From contig NW_020825288.1 of NCBI RefSeq assembly GCF_003286085.1, positions 22,506,001-22,570,000 of the forward strand: DNA of 64,000 nucleotides. Reading direction: 5' to 3'. A program made the translations under genes and the position numbers. Under the pieces are notes generated by a model. The model ran no database searches and had not been told where the DNA came from. It saw only the letters and a program-made list of their open reading frames with translations. Positions within the stretch are counted from its first letter, which is position 1. Each line of letters starts with the position of its first letter. This DNA comes from Drosophila persimilis. Its lineage: Eukaryota; Arthropoda; Insecta; Diptera; Drosophilidae. Positions 44,794 to 59,000 of the stretch are shown one piece after another.

Positions 44794-47700
44794 ATGGGCA
44801 TACAGGATGGACTGAATGGCATCTTCACGCAACGTCGACGCAACCTGATCCTCCAGCTGACCATGATCACCTCGATTGTGGCGGCAATGGCACCAGCGGC
44901 AGCGGCAGCAGGATCAGGAACAGATTCGGAACTCCAGCAGGCGAGCTCCAATATCCCGCCGGCCATTACACACTGTGTGGAGCGGGACGACCGCCGGATC
45001 GGACGTCGGTAAGAAGAAGAAGCTAGGCGGCGAGGGTTGTGTGTGACCTTTTCTTACGCACTGTGATGAAAATGTTCTCGAATGTTCGCTTTACACCACA
45101 GTTCCCCCCAAGTGCAGTGCCAGTGTAGAAAGCAAGCAGCTAAGCAAATATTGAAAAAAATGCTGTTTATATTTGATTAAACTATTGGGAAAATTCGTGT
45201 TTACTAAGTCAGAATCGAGAACCGATGAGACGCATAGAAAATTGAGTGTTTTGTTCCCATTCCTAACCTTAGAATATCTAATTGATTCAAGAACAGCCAC
45301 TGATCCCTAAGAAAATATCTATTGACCCTTCAAATACGCTTAAATAGTAGTATAATCAGGGAACGCACCTTATCAAGCATGCGGTGAGTCATGTGGACAA
45401 AAGAAAAAGTTAACTGTTTTTAGTCTAGCGTTTTTGTTTGTGCCAGATAAAAAACACGGCATCGATGCGATATGTTTAGTTATGCGCACAGTATAAAACG
45501 AGTTTCGTTTCGTTGATTTGCGTTTTTTTGCTTTCTGCGAGTGTATGTTTGTTTAAAACATTTCGAATTTCACCATTTCTTGCGTTTGCCTTGCTCGACA
45601 TTTGGAGGGCGCCATTTTCGGCTCTTCCGTGTGTGCGAGCGAGATGGCATGCCAAGAAAAGGGGCCAAAACCACTTGTTGGCAGTGCATCAGCTGTGTCG
45701 GTCTCCCCCGCCGCACCTACCAAGCAAGCTGTCATGATGGGTGCCAGTGTGACCATTTTGCACAGGGTATCCTTGTATTAAGTGATGCAATATTTTGATG
45801 CAACATAGAAATACCGATGCTATGCGGTGTAAATGAATCAATTAGCGATAAAATTAAATTTGTTGTTTAGGTCAGGGACCTGACGTGTTTTTCCTGCATG
45901 AACAAAATTCTAATGTCAGTTTTGTTATCTCCACACAGACTCCTCTACATAACAACTCTAGATGGACGACTGAGCGCTTTGGATATAGCCAAGTCTGGTA
46001 AGCTGCGCTGGAGTGTGCCCACTGGACCTGGACCACTGATCTCATCGAGCATCCATCGCTTGGAACTGACGAACAATGGGCAGTTCGTCCGCATGATTCC
46101 CTCGCTCAGTGGTGGGATATACAAATTCGATGGCGACTCCATAGATCCCATACCCATTACAGCGGAACATTTGCTTAGTTCCAGTGCCAAGTTTAGCGAC
46201 GATCTGGTCATATCTGGTGGCAAGGAGACCCGCACATATGGCGTCTCTGCCCGTACCGGTCAGCTGCTCTACGAATGCTCTATAAATGGCTGTGTTAATG
46301 TCACGGCTGAGGGACGTGCCATTAACGACACTATCGAGGACGTCAAAGAGGAGCCGTTGTCTGATGATGCAGCTGATGATGATGACCACATTATAGATGA
46401 GGCTGGCTATATTGTGGCCCATAATCCGCTGCTGGACGATGTTATTGTGGTGCGACGCCAAACGCAGACTGTTCGTGCCGTGGAATCCCGCACGGGCATA
46501 GAACGCTGGAATTTTAGCGTCGGTCAGCACGAACTGGATATGGTGCGGGCCTCAGAGTGTCATATGCAGCCCCGTGACGAGCTGGAGCTGGCCGTGCTAG
46601 ATGTGGATATCAAAGTGGTGGTGCCGGAGGGCATCATCTGCGCTTTCAGCAAAAGCAATCCCCACGACATGCTCTGGAAGTATAAGGTGAGTCGGAACAT
46701 AGACGGAACAAGCCCAGTGTTAAGTCAATCTTCTCCTGTAGTTCGATCATCCCATTGTGAGTGCTTGGAATACCAATGCCGACGACGAACTGAAGGCCAT
46801 TGATTTGTTCAGCTCCGCCCAGTGGTTGTGGGACCAGGATGAGGACGAGCTACTCAACAACAGACCAACAAGCGCGCCCTCCATATATCTGGGGATGTAT
46901 GACAAGCAGCTGTACATACAGGAGTCGATCCGGCTACGCCAGGAGATAATGGACCAGACGCAGGTCTACCAGCAGCTGACAGGAGATACCAGTCTCATGC
47001 CCAAGATACCCTGGAAGCCCATAGCAGCCAGTAGCCATTCCCTGGTTATCTTCCAGGCGAACCAGATAGATCCCGAGGTAATTGGCGAAGAGCCGCCGAC
47101 GCAGGGAAACGAACTAGTGCCATATGATGATCAGAATTTTGCTGTGGCTGCCCAGTCCGTGCTGAATGCATCGGAGTTTGTGAATGGCAACGGATATTAC
47201 TTCTTCACTGGATCCACTGAACTGGAGGGACCCTCGGAGTGTGGCACGAACGAAACACCCACTGGACTGCCCGCCATTGAGGCGCCACCCTCTTCCGGCA
47301 GCAACAAAACTGGGGGAGTCGATGCCACCGGAAATCACAGCATCAATGATGATCTGGGCTTCAGCTTAGACGATATCGATGCTCCGGTGAAGGTTGTCAT
47401 CCTTTCGCTGTGGTTCTGGTGGAAGGAGATTGTGGTTATTGCTTTCACCTCGGCGGTTATCCTGAACATCTTCATGGGACAACGGAATCAGCGTGTGGAA
47501 CGCGAGTATTTGGTGATTGAACGGCATGTGCCGGTACAGACAGCCATCGAGGCGACTGAGGCATCCACTCAGGCGCTTCTCGGACCCGTTGTGCCAATGT
47601 CACATTATCATCAGCAGCACCAGCGTCCTGGCAACCGTTTTAGCTTTCCGGGCAGTGGAAATACACAGCGTTCGCTATCCGAGTCCACAACACACTCGGG

Positions 47701-49384
47701 TGAGCATTACACCTCACGTTTTCAGACCGATTTTGATCTGATGACATGCCTGGGTCGCGGCGGGTTCGGTGTGGTATTCGAGGCCAAGAATAAGCTGGAT
47801 GAGAATCACTATGCCGTCAAGCGGATAACGCTGCCAAATAAGGAGTCATCCCGGCAGCGGGTGTTGCGTGAGGCACGCACTCTGGCCAGCTGTGAGCACC
47901 ATAATATTGTGCGTTACTTTCATGTAAGTGATCTTTTGGTGCTAATCAGTGAAGAGATTATAATCAGTTTAATTTCGTTGCAGTCCTGGACCGAAACCCC
48001 ACCCATTGGTTGGCAGGAGGAGGAAGATCGTAAGCTTCTGGCCCACGAGCTCTCAACTTCCATACAAATCGAAACGCCCGACGAGAGCACATTCCCCTCA
48101 CTGGCCGATCAGTTTCAGGAGAAGCGGCAGCAACAGCTTTTGTCCTGGGTCTCGGATGCTGCCAATAGCACAGCCTGCAGCCATGACTTTCACGGCAATG
48201 GAGATACTGGACTACGAAACATCAAGGAGGAGTATGATGACGATGAAGAAGAGGACTCGCTTATTGAGTTTCGCAGTGAGTCGCGCTCGGCAGCATTGCG
48301 AGCAGGTGTTCAGCAGGACGATGATGACGATGAGGACGACGATGATGAGGATGATGAGAGTAAGAGGGAAGGACCACTACATCGCAGCTCCGTGTCTATT
48401 GATATCCACTCTGCGTCGTTCGATTTGAAGAACATCAACTACTCGCAGCATCCGCTGGTTTCGAACTCATTTCAAATCGAATCCGTACGCTCCAAGGGCA
48501 ATGCCAGTGACGATGCCGGGGACTCCGATAGGCTGCGAAAGAAACCACTCACTCTGGCCCTGGCCCAGAATCACAATAACAATCCTCATCAGCCAAATGG
48601 CAGCCATGGCACACCTCCGAGTGCCACCATGCAGAATGGAGTAGTGGTCAAGCCCAGTAAGGTTTATCTCTACATCCAGATGCAACTTTGCCGCAAGGAA
48701 AGCCTTCGCGACTGGCTGCGTGAGAATCGGACCGAGGCTCGGGCCTCGCACATTGCCGACATCTTCCATCAGATCGTTGATGCCGTGGACTATGTGCACC
48801 TGAAGGGTCTCATTCATCGTGATCTGAAGCCAAGCAATATATTCTTTTCGCAGGATGGTAAAATTAAAATTGGAGACTTTGGCCTGGTCACCGACATGGC
48901 GGACATACCCAATCTGGTAGCCAAGTGTGGCGATCAGAGTGGCCTTCCTTCGTGTGCTCGGCACACGCAGCAGGTGGGCACCCACCTGTACATGTCGCCA
49001 GAGCAGCTGCTGGGCCGCCATTACGACTACCGAGTGGATATCTATTCTCTCGGCTTGATCTTCTTCGAGCTTCACGTGTACTTCTGCACTGAAATGGAGC
49101 GGATCAAGACAATGCGGGCCCTGCGAGAGGGCCAGTACCCGAAAGACTTTGCCAACAATTACCCCGGACAGTATGAGCTGCTACAGAAAATGCTGTCTGC
49201 CGATCCCGAACAGCGGCCACAGACGAAGCAGCTGAAGAATCAGCTGCATGATATTCTGAAATTGCCCGTCCACCTGGCAGACGGACGCAGCGAGCAGGCG
49301 GCTCTGGCTGAGGCAGCCCGTCGCTTGAGTCGCAGCCGCACCTTCAGCAGCTCCAGCGATCATCAGCAGCATCAGAAGCATTAG
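44794..49384 (+). CDS. PEK: PERK, ER-stress eIF2-alpha kinase
   Basis: ER transmembrane kinase of the unfolded protein response; phosphorylates eIF2-alpha when the lumenal domain senses unfolded protein. Exons 44794-45008, 45939-46686, 46742-47923 and 47984-49384 encode 1181 residues. Exon 1 carries a hydrophobic Ala-rich signal segment (MITSIVAAMAPAAAAA). The beta-propeller-like lumenal domain starts LLYITTLDGRLSALDIAKSG. A transmembrane helix lies near residues 536-566 (FWWKEIVVIAFTSAVILNIF). The kinase starts near 651 (CLGRGGFGVVFEAKN, HYAVKRI) and is interrupted by the long family insert with an Asp/Glu run. It resumes with HRDLKPSNIFFS, KIGDFGLV and GTHLYMSPEQL. The last intron, 47924-47983, is 60 nt, in frame and stop-free. 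The start codon was chosen as the first ATG giving a signal sequence. Confidence 0.95.
45009..45938 (+). other. PEK intron 1, with a possible internal promoter
   Basis: Contains TATAAAA at 45492-45498 and, downstream, a 45-codon open frame at 45644-45781 that cannot be joined in frame to PEK exon 2 by the donor I can see. Otherwise noncoding. Confidence 0.4.
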
Positions 49385-49841
49385 TGATAGACTACGGCCC
49401 GAGGCAGACACCGATTTCAGTCATCTGTTAACATTTCGTTTGTAAGTTATTTACTAAAAGTGTCCCATCGCCGTTTCTGTTTTAATCATCCTCTCACCTG
49501 GCTATGCCTCATACGCTGACCTCGGAAACTATCTGTAGGATAGGAGGATCATTTATTGGTAGCATTCTATTTGATAGGTTTTGTATTACGTTCACCTTTT
49601 AAACTCTTGCGTGTCGCAAAGTGCTTTTGTTTATAATACTTATAATTAATATACATACTATATTGATGTGCTCCAAAAAAAAAAAACAGTCGCTAGAATA
49701 AGTTTGAGTTATGATTTACGATTGAGTTGTGCCCACCCCAAATTGTTTGTCCAAGTTTTTTTTCTATCGAAGTAGCCCCCTTCCTGATTTGTGCTATCAG
49801 CTAATGCGAAAGTTTGTTTTTAGATCTAGGTGATAAGGAGA

Positions 49842-49847
49842 AATAAA
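49842..49847 (+). terminator. Poly(A) signal of PEK
   Basis: AATAAA about 460 nt after the PEK stop. Confidence 0.5.
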
Positions 49848-49918
49848 AGTGTTTAAAAATACAAACAAATGGAAATGTTCTCTAATTGCTGACGGCGTAA
49901 TGTTCAACCATAATTGAT

Positions 49919-49924
49919 TTTATT
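49919..49924 (-). terminator. Candidate poly(A) signal of the RASL10-type gene
   Basis: Minus-strand AATAAA (TTTATT on plus), immediately 3' of the PEK end. If used, the minus-strand gene has a 3.1 kb 3' UTR reaching to PEK. Confidence 0.35.
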
Positions 49925-52900
49925 AATGACATGACATTGCCAGGTCATTGTCTGGGGGAATACAGGTACGCTATAGTACATGCGAGTGTCGGGCAATAAA
50001 AAATGGGTTTAAATGTTTTTTTTTTATATTTTGTATCACTTTATTTTGTGTTTTATTTGCGTCTTTTGCGCATTTTCCAAAAACTTTCTCTACAGTACTA
50101 ACGATTAGTCGTCGAATATTCTCATGCCACTCTGAGCCCAATTTGTTTGTAGACAATATTCGGGTTGCGGCTTTAATTGTTGTTATATATTAAATTGCTT
50201 AACATTTAGGTTTCGGTGCGGTTTACGAGCTTCTGTCCGATTAAACATTTGTTTTCTACGCTTCATTGCAATTGTTTTACAAAAATTTAACAGAGATCCG
50301 TTTTTATATTAGGCATTTTTAATAATAGGCATCTAAATTTAGCTGCTGCTGCAGCTGTCACTTAAGGTTAATTAGATGGCTCTGAACAAACAACAAGCGG
50401 CTGAAGCATTTCATTTATCAATACATTATTTAAATTTTTAGATTTTAATTATTATATTGCTACACTAATGTATGTATTTCCACTTGCGTCATTCGGTTGC
50501 AGAGGCAAGGCGTTGGTTGCTTAAATTTACAAAAATTCAACAATTGTCCATTGTTGCGTTTTATTTTATTTATTGTTTAATTTCCTTTCAACTGTTTTAG
50601 CGTTTAGCATTTATTTTATTTTCCAAAAATTAACAGCCATTTTGACGAATCTGTAAATGTTGAAAATCAAAGGCAAAAACACGAACCAAATACATACAAT
50701 TATATTTAGATTTACTCGTATATATGTATATGGGTATATATCATATAAATATGTCGATGTTAGTGCTTGCCGTTTGCTTACTTGTTGGGGAGACTGTGGA
50801 AGTAATGTATATTTCAGTGTTGGAAAGTGACAGTGGCCATGAACACATTTCTCTAGTTGGGATCAGTTCAGTGCTGGTGAACAAAGAATGAAACGTTTTT
50901 GGTACGTTAAAAGGGTGGGGGGGGGGGGGGGGGGGGGGGGGGGTTACAAGTAAGCAAACTGAGCTATATTTTTATTTATGATTTTTTAACAATATATGTC
51001 CTTTATCAAAGCCACATTTATAGAATTTGTATTTCCTATTTATTAACAATATCTTTTTTGCAAATTCTGTATCATATAATGTGTGTTTTATTATCGCCAT
51101 TGCATTGTTTACCCTTCAAATAAGTTCTAAAAATTTGTTTTCCATTTCGGTTTTTTGTAATCTTAATTCTTTCCTATATTCTTAGCCGAACACTCAACTG
51201 GGAGTGGAACCAAATTTGGCAGTGCGCCCAGTTATCTATGTACTTTGAATATCAGTTAGGTTTAGAATTATGTATATGCGTACGTAACTACAATAGTTCC
51301 CCCATTAATACTTATATTGCTGTAAAAGTCGGTTCATAGCATTTTCGCAAAGTTCATTTTGTTGAAATCTCTATGTACAAAGTCAGCCTTGATTGCTTTT
51401 CTTTTGAGTTGTTTGAGTTTGTTGCTGTTTGAGGTGAAGAAAGAGATCGGTATGGTATGGTCTGTATTCATTACGTAGTAGACTCTCAGTTAAATCAGCT
51501 ACACAGGCGGTGTCCAACAGATAGAGTGATATACGTTATCTAACTAACTAAATGTGACCGCTACACTATACTACACAAAACACCTGCTGTTGCACCTTAA
51601 CCCTTATTTCTAGCCTTCGATTCTAGCCTAAGGGTGAACGGTTTTCGTGTATGTCATGGTTAATGCCGCTATCACTAAAAATAATAACACAATCGTCGGT
51701 GTTTTGTGCGTTTTAATTATATTCTTAGTTTAGTGTGTATCGGTTTGCTATGACATAATTGTTTGCATTTAGGCTTCATGCTTAGGGTTCTCTACACGGT
51801 GCTTAGCTTAGTCGTTTTCCAACACTTCTCAGCAAGTCAAGAAGAGCCCTAAGCTTTCATTCACACTTGTGAGTGCCTACCTATAATTTTGTTCTTGTAA
51901 CATCTTTCCCTACAGGCAATGAAATGAGGTGCAGCAGATAATTATGGCTATAAATCGATTGAGCAGTGTAATGGCATGATTGTAATACTACCTCAAATAC
52001 TTAAGGCTATTTATTCTATTTCCCAACATGACTTAAAGTTACGTACTTTTTGTAGTCCAGTTTTTTTTTGTTTGAGACTTGACATTCGCTGACGCTTTGT
52101 TTGTGGTTTTGCTTAAGAACTAATTCTTGAAATGATCACAACGTTAAAGTATGTTTATCGTACATATATGTATGTATGTATGTGTGTGTATGTATAGCTT
52201 AAATAGAGATATTACTTATACGATTTCGGTTTGGTTTCCATACCAAGGTTATTCGTTCGTTACATAAAATGTATTGTAAATTATGGTGGGATTAATTGCC
52301 TATTTACGATTCCACGACGAATAAAATAATAACTACAATATACCGATAATAACGATAGTAATTAAATGAAATCCAAACTTTTGCAATTCGTGTACATCTT
52401 CGGGGATACTCTTATTGTTTTTTGTTGCATATTCATGTCAGCTGCTCCTCCTGCCTGGCTCACGGGCATTGAATTGCAAATGCAAATGCGAATTCAAAAA
52501 AGTTGTCAGCAGGAGGATGAGAGGATGTTGGTTGGCTCTGGCTTGGGATCTGGGTTCTGAGCTTTTGCTCCTGGCCAAATGTATCTTTGGTTCGACAGCC
52601 ATTGCCATGCCATGCCATTCCAATTCCCATTCCCATTCGCATTGCCATTTAAATGAGCGGAGCTCTTGCAAACAAAAAAGCGATGCGATAAAAGCAGCCA
52701 GCAAAATGTTGTAATAATGGCAAACAAAAGAAGAGAGGGCAAACGAAAAGAAGGGGAGTCGACACACGGGGACAACTGCAAAGTGTGGCCACTAAAATGT
52801 ATGCTAAAATATGCATCTGCAGGCATTGCCAAGGGGCAACAATGTTGTTTCTTCTGTTGATGCTGCTGTTGGCCTCAAGGAGATTGCGTATACGCCAGCG

Positions 52901-53031
52901 TGCCACCCCATCTGGCCCCACATCTTGTCCCATGTCGTCGGCAACGAAACAGCTGCGAAAGTATCCACCCGGGACACTCGTATTTACGCGCTAGATCAAA
53001 ACGTTTGCTTAAAAAACTTATGCAACATTTG
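49925..53031 (-). other. Probable long 3' UTR of the RASL10-type GTPase gene
   Basis: AT-rich DNA without coding potential between the RASL10 stop and the PEK end. It contains a 27-G homopolymer (50917-50943) and a TATG microsatellite near 52167-52192. Confidence 0.45.
50917..50943. repeat. Homopolymer of 27 G
   Basis: Uninterrupted G run (C in the minus-strand transcript), far longer than any other G or C run in the window. Confidence 0.9.
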
Positions 53032-56000
53032 CTAAAGTATTGTACAGCGTCCTTTATTCCTAGTTGATTGTGAGAACTCAGTGCCAACCAAGCCACCGCC
53101 TCCTCCAGCGACACCACCGCCGCCTCCGCCACTCGTGTTGCTCCCACTGCTGGTGCAGCCCATTAGCTCACGGAATACGTCCCCGATTTTGTAGTTGTAT
53201 CTATAAAAAGGGCCAGAAAAGAATACCAGTTAGTCTTCCTTGGCAGCCCGCGGTGCCGAAGCAATTGATATACGAGTGCTGTGTGGGAATATCTGGGTAT
53301 TTGTGGGGGTATCTGTGGGCTGATATTGATTACTCACTGCGCCGAGCACTCGACATAGCCGCAGCGCCAATGTTTGCGCACCAGCGTGGAAATATCCTTG
53401 AGCTCCTGCCATACCATGACGAGTGTGTGTGAGATGAAAGAGAAGAGATTCAATATTGAGTGCAATCCGTTGGAAACTAATAGCACGAATGGTGAATCAA
53501 TAGCATAGGCATTCTCTGGCAATTCTTAAAAGAAGTAGAGCGGCTTTTCTATTATTAAAGAACTAAGGAAAGGGTTTCTTAACATTAGTATAACATTAGT
53601 GTACAACTTTATGCATTCTCATCCAAAACAGATGACTCTGTTGCTGTTCCAGAACTGTTCACTTTCACTTTCCAAAGTTTTCCAAAGCACTCATTTACCT
53701 GACTCTTAAAACCACTAAGAGAGTACTCACCTGCGAATTGGCCTGCGCCTCAGTCACATTGTCATATTTATTGCCAACCACAATTATGCTAAAATCACGA
53801 TGACTGAAACTGTCCAAGATTTGATCTCTCATCGAGCGGCAGTACTGCAATCGAATGAATCGCGTAAATTGGCAATCAATTAAAGGAGGTAAAATCGGCA
53901 TGCCATTGGGCATATCGTTGATGATGGTGATGATGATGGGGCGGCAGGGGCACTCACCTGAAACGTTTCCAAATTGCCCATGTCATAGACTAGCACATAT
54001 GCGTGCACCGTTCGCAGCCCCAGCGGATGTCCGTTGTTCCATTCGGCGAAGTTATCAGCCGGAAATCGCTTCTGGCAAAGGATTGCCATGCCAATTGGTC
54101 GAGTGTTTGTTTTTCATCAGCATATTTTCGACGAGGACAGCACAGAGCACAGCGCACAGAGCACAGAACCCCACGGCACGCACCGACAGACAATTCCGTA
54201 CCCGTACCAGAGAGAATATCGTATGGCACACGGATGTATAGTATGTGTCAATACGGTCGGTTGAGTTGTATTTTTGTTTCGCATTATTTCGGCACGCATA
54301 TGAAAATCAAATATGGAAAAGCGGAAAAGAGTTTTATGTCATTTAATAGCGGTACACAACAGGCAGCAGGATGACATAAATACGGAAATATATTTATCGT
54401 TTTTTTTTCAGGAAAAATAGAAGTGTTTATTGTGTTTATGATATGAGTTGAATCAGTAGTTATGGTTTATCAAAACAATTCCTCAAATGTCATTATAGCA
54501 TGATAACTCGTTAGATAAACACAATTATTTTTGCATATGGATTTGTATGGCATTTTAATTGGGATTAAATTTAATAGAGAGAGAGGGGGAGAGAATGGAA
54601 TAATCCGAAACAGAATCCGTGCAAATAGATATCCTGTCATCCTTGAACTAAAAGTGGAATAATCCCAAACAGAGTAAATCTGTTTGATATAATATCTTTT
54701 TAAATTGATTTGCTTTATGGAAAACATCTGGCTAAATGGCACTGGGACTCTTATTTATTTAGCATTTACTTTTCCCCTATTGTGGTTGGATGAAAATCTT
54801 TTTAGTATTCGTTGCTCCAGCGGCAGCAGCAGAAATGGCATTTATTTATTCATCTCTGTTTCAGAAAATTCCCTTAATTACTAACAGCTTTCACGTTTAT
54901 TAAATGTAACTGAAGCTCTTGTTTCTGCGGTTATTTCTTTGTCAGAGCGACTCTCATAATAGCCATAAAACGTAGCAGTTACACTAGAATTCTCGTAAAA
55001 TGACAGAACATTTACGGCCATGTGAGTGTGTGCTGTCTGTCAGTGGTTTCTCTCGGCAACAAAAAAGAACTACTGGTTCCATTAGTGCTTGTACGGCGGG
55101 CACATCCGCTTCCTGCTCTTTTTAGATGACATAAATCAATCCCCAAGCAGAGCTGCAGTTTTCGGTGTAAACAGGACCCAAAAGGCAAATCAGAAGCACA
55201 CCACGGGATCTGCGTTTGCCTCTCCCGCCCCTGTGCTAATGAGCAGGAGACGGAATGAAGAATAGGAGTGGGAATGAACGACAGAAGCAGAGTCGGGGGC
55301 TAGGGGCTAGGGGCCAGGGTCTTTGGTTTGTACGCCCACAGCAAGACAGTAAGTAAACGTTATAATTAAATTTACGGCGCAGCATTTTAGGCGCAAACAA
55401 AAGTCAAAGGCCGACTAGACAACAGACTCTAAAAAGGAAAGATAGCCCAAGAAGAGACCAGAACACTGGGGGAGAAACAAACAATCCCCTGTGCCGTCCA
55501 GCAAGCTCCAGCAACCCCTGACCCTATCTGCGGCACAGATGGTCGCAGCAGCTCAAGAGTCCGCATTCCTTGGCGCCTGGGCGTCTGGCCCTTAGGGTTC
55601 TTTGGCTTCGGCCCCACCCCCCCCTGTTTGTTTGTGTATTGTGTCATTCTCCACCGGCTGGCAGCCAGTCGACGCCACTCCCGTCAGGAGGCAGTAACTT
55701 AGCTAGATTTACGTTTTTGATTAAATTTCATTTAATTTGTGCTTTTCCCTGGCTCTGTCCTGGCTCCTCTCCGAAGCCTTGTTAATTAACGGGCTGGGCT
55801 GGACTATGTGTTGGCCTGAAATGCGAGCAGCTCGTTAGCCCAGGATGTACTCAATGTCTGTTTCGTTGTAATTGCTGCACTGTGGCTGTTGCCGTCATGG
55901 ATTGGTCTTTGGAACTCAAGTGGCGACACGCGTACTCAAACATTGAATGCAGTCGACAGGACACGCCAACAACTTGTAAACCAAGGGACTGAATGACTTA

Positions 56001-59000
56001 AATTCCCAAAGTCTGGACGGCAGATAAAGAAAGTCTTAGACGATGACCTTGGATAGTCGATTCTTTTGATTTATTTTAGTGCACATCCGTGATTTATGAA
56101 CTATTTTATCCTTAGATAAGGACCAGACAGCGGTAAGAGTTTCCGAATTTAGAAAGAATAGCTTCCTCTCATAGCTCATCATCCATTTGAGTAAAATTCT
56201 TGTACAGGATGCTCCATAGCTTAAGTTCTTCTAAGAAAACTCGGTTAAAATATGAATTTGTCCATCCATTACCAGAACTGTGCAATATTTTAGAGAAAAA
56301 CTTTCCGTCTGAATACATCCCCTATAGGCATCGTTAGTCCAGGTCATTGAGTCCCCAGCTCCGACCTGTTCCCATTCTCTGGGGCCCTCGAGAAGAGGAC
56401 TCTCAATAAATTGTCATTTCAAGTTGCTGGACTTTCGCTGCGGAGGCCACTTAGAGTAAACAATGGCTAACTAAATGGCCTACCCACTCACTCACTCACA
56501 CAATTACAGACAAAGACATATACATAGGTATACATACATATATACATAGAACAGATGTTCTCTCTTTCAGGGCGAAAATCTGTTGGAAAATAAATGCTGC
56601 TTTGCTGCTTGTACAAGTGGAAACCATTAAGGTGGACTTTGAGTTATGACGGCCAGCCAGTGCACTTGACGATGAAAAATTTACCACAATAAACAGGAGC
56701 CACCCTTAGTCCTCGCCTGACTCTTTTAGCCTGCCTCTTAGACAAGCATCAGAGCCATTTGGTCAACACAATGGAGGAATACCAGACCAAAAAAACGAAG
56801 TAAAATAATGAAAAAAAGAACTGTACTCGAAAACAAATTCACGCCAAAATGGACATGAATAAGTTGAAAGGCATTGGCAAGGTGGCCAGGGCAGGAGGGG
56901 GCATGCCAGTGCCATCAAACGAGGTTACATGAGCGGGGAGGGGGAGGAAGAGGGGAGGAACGGTAGCACGTAGTTAATATGACAATGGTTGTGGCTGGTC
57001 GACTACCGGCTGTCCGACTGTCCGACTGGCAACTGCTTTTTGCTGCCTGTCAACTCTTTTGCATCGTTTGCCATTTCAATGCAAATTTCTTTGGGTGTAT
57101 ATGTACTCGTAATATCTGTGTGGTGTGGCCGTGTCCATGTATTTGGCAATGCTCGGATATTTATAGCGACTATACAGAGACTTTTCCCTTTGTTGTGCCT
57201 GGGCTACATTGTCAGCACACCCACTTGGCCCAGTTCTGGGCTTTGTGCTGTTATCCCAGGCATAGATCGGAGGGTATATAAGATATACCATCAAGCAGGG
57301 AACAGTTGGGTAACAAAACCATGGGATCTATGCACGAAAGAAGCTCTGATGGGAGGACAACGAAAGTGTCAACAACATTCTCTTTGCTCTTAAGTAATCC
57401 TTTTCGAGGTCTTTTATGGATATAGAAAATTACTGAAATCTAGAATCTATCTGGGAAGCAGTACATAAGCTACTATTTGCTCTTACTTTTTGTAGCATTC
57501 ACCAATGAAGCCGAACCAAATGTGAACACCCTAGAAACATCTACTTTTAAGCTGGCTTCCCTCAACTTTGCATAGGCAAAAACTGGAGAGAAAAACTTGC
57601 CCTAACGCCAGTGTGTTCCCATAAATATTTTATGATTGTTAAACGTGGCAAACAAACACATTTGGGGCCGGGCACGAGAGTGGAGGAGAACTGTACTGAA
57701 TGGAGATGCAGGCCAAGCCGCAGGCGGGCCCTGGACAATCTCCTTCAACAATTTCGGTGTCAGTTTGTGATTTGCGGTTTGACCGAAAACTGTTCTCTAA
57801 TTGCCGATGTCAGTGGCGCAGTCCTTGGGTCCACTCCAAGCCAGAACTAGTGCACACCAGTGCCTTGAGCTTTCAGGTTTATGCAGAGCAAACTGCCCTC
57901 AAAAGATAGACAGAGAGTAAGGCCACAGACAGGACGAACTTTATGGGCTGGCTATAATTGCTCCCCCATGCGAATAATAGTACGAAATGGGGCAGGATCA
58001 CGTCAAGGACCTCGTACGGCAGCAGACACGTTCAGGCATTTTTGAGTAGTTAAAAATTGATACATACATATATCCACAAAAACTGCCCACCAGAACCACT
58101 TGCCTGCACTGTCTGTCGGCATATTAAAAATTTATATATGCACCCACTTTTTATGGGCCTGAACGGAGACTTTAATAATGTTAAGTAAGCAAAAGCATCT
58201 CCCCACAGACGACCAGGAGAAGCCACCGAACAGATGGGAAAGAATTTGAGAGGCTTGGAAATACTCTATACGAAAGTTTTACTTGCAGAAAGTTATTAGA
58301 AGCCACTAAGAAGATATTCTTAATATAATTTGATTGCAATTGTAAACGGATAAAACGGATAAGTGCTGCCAACTGATCTATAATATGTTTCCTGCTACAA
58401 AACTAACATTGCAACGCAAATTTAAATTAAATTTTAAACTTAGATCGAATCTTTTGGTGCCAGCAATCTACTAAATGGAATTCGAATGCTGCTTTCTGCT
58501 CTCTGTACGTAACCAAATCTGATTGCATTCTTTTGGAATTTATGCAACAAAGTCCGACAAACCCTTCAGCAACATCTCTATGCCTTTAGGGCATTGGAAA
58601 AAATGAAGAAAAATGAATAAAACGTAAAGCGTAAAACCCCCAAAGAGAGTTCGCTTGTGGCAACATCAGAAGCAGCTTCAGTTGCCTGCCATTCGGTTTT
58701 TGTGGTTACTTGTTGTCTGCGGTAAACTGTTGCTCTGGTGTGCTTGATTATAAAAAAAAACGAGGGGGAACGTTGTGAGTTGCTGCGGACACCGCAACTC
58801 TACAGTTATACCCGATACTAAGTCAGTATGGCTCTCCTCCGGCAGACGCCGCTAATATTAAACGACACGACAAAGAGTGCGTGCGAGAGAGACAGAAAAT
58901 CAGTCTGAGCGTGACGTCGGGCGCTGCGTAGCCACTAAAAATTGATTTCTTGCTTTTGGCTACAAAAATGATCCGATCTGATCCAGATTCAGCAACCTGA

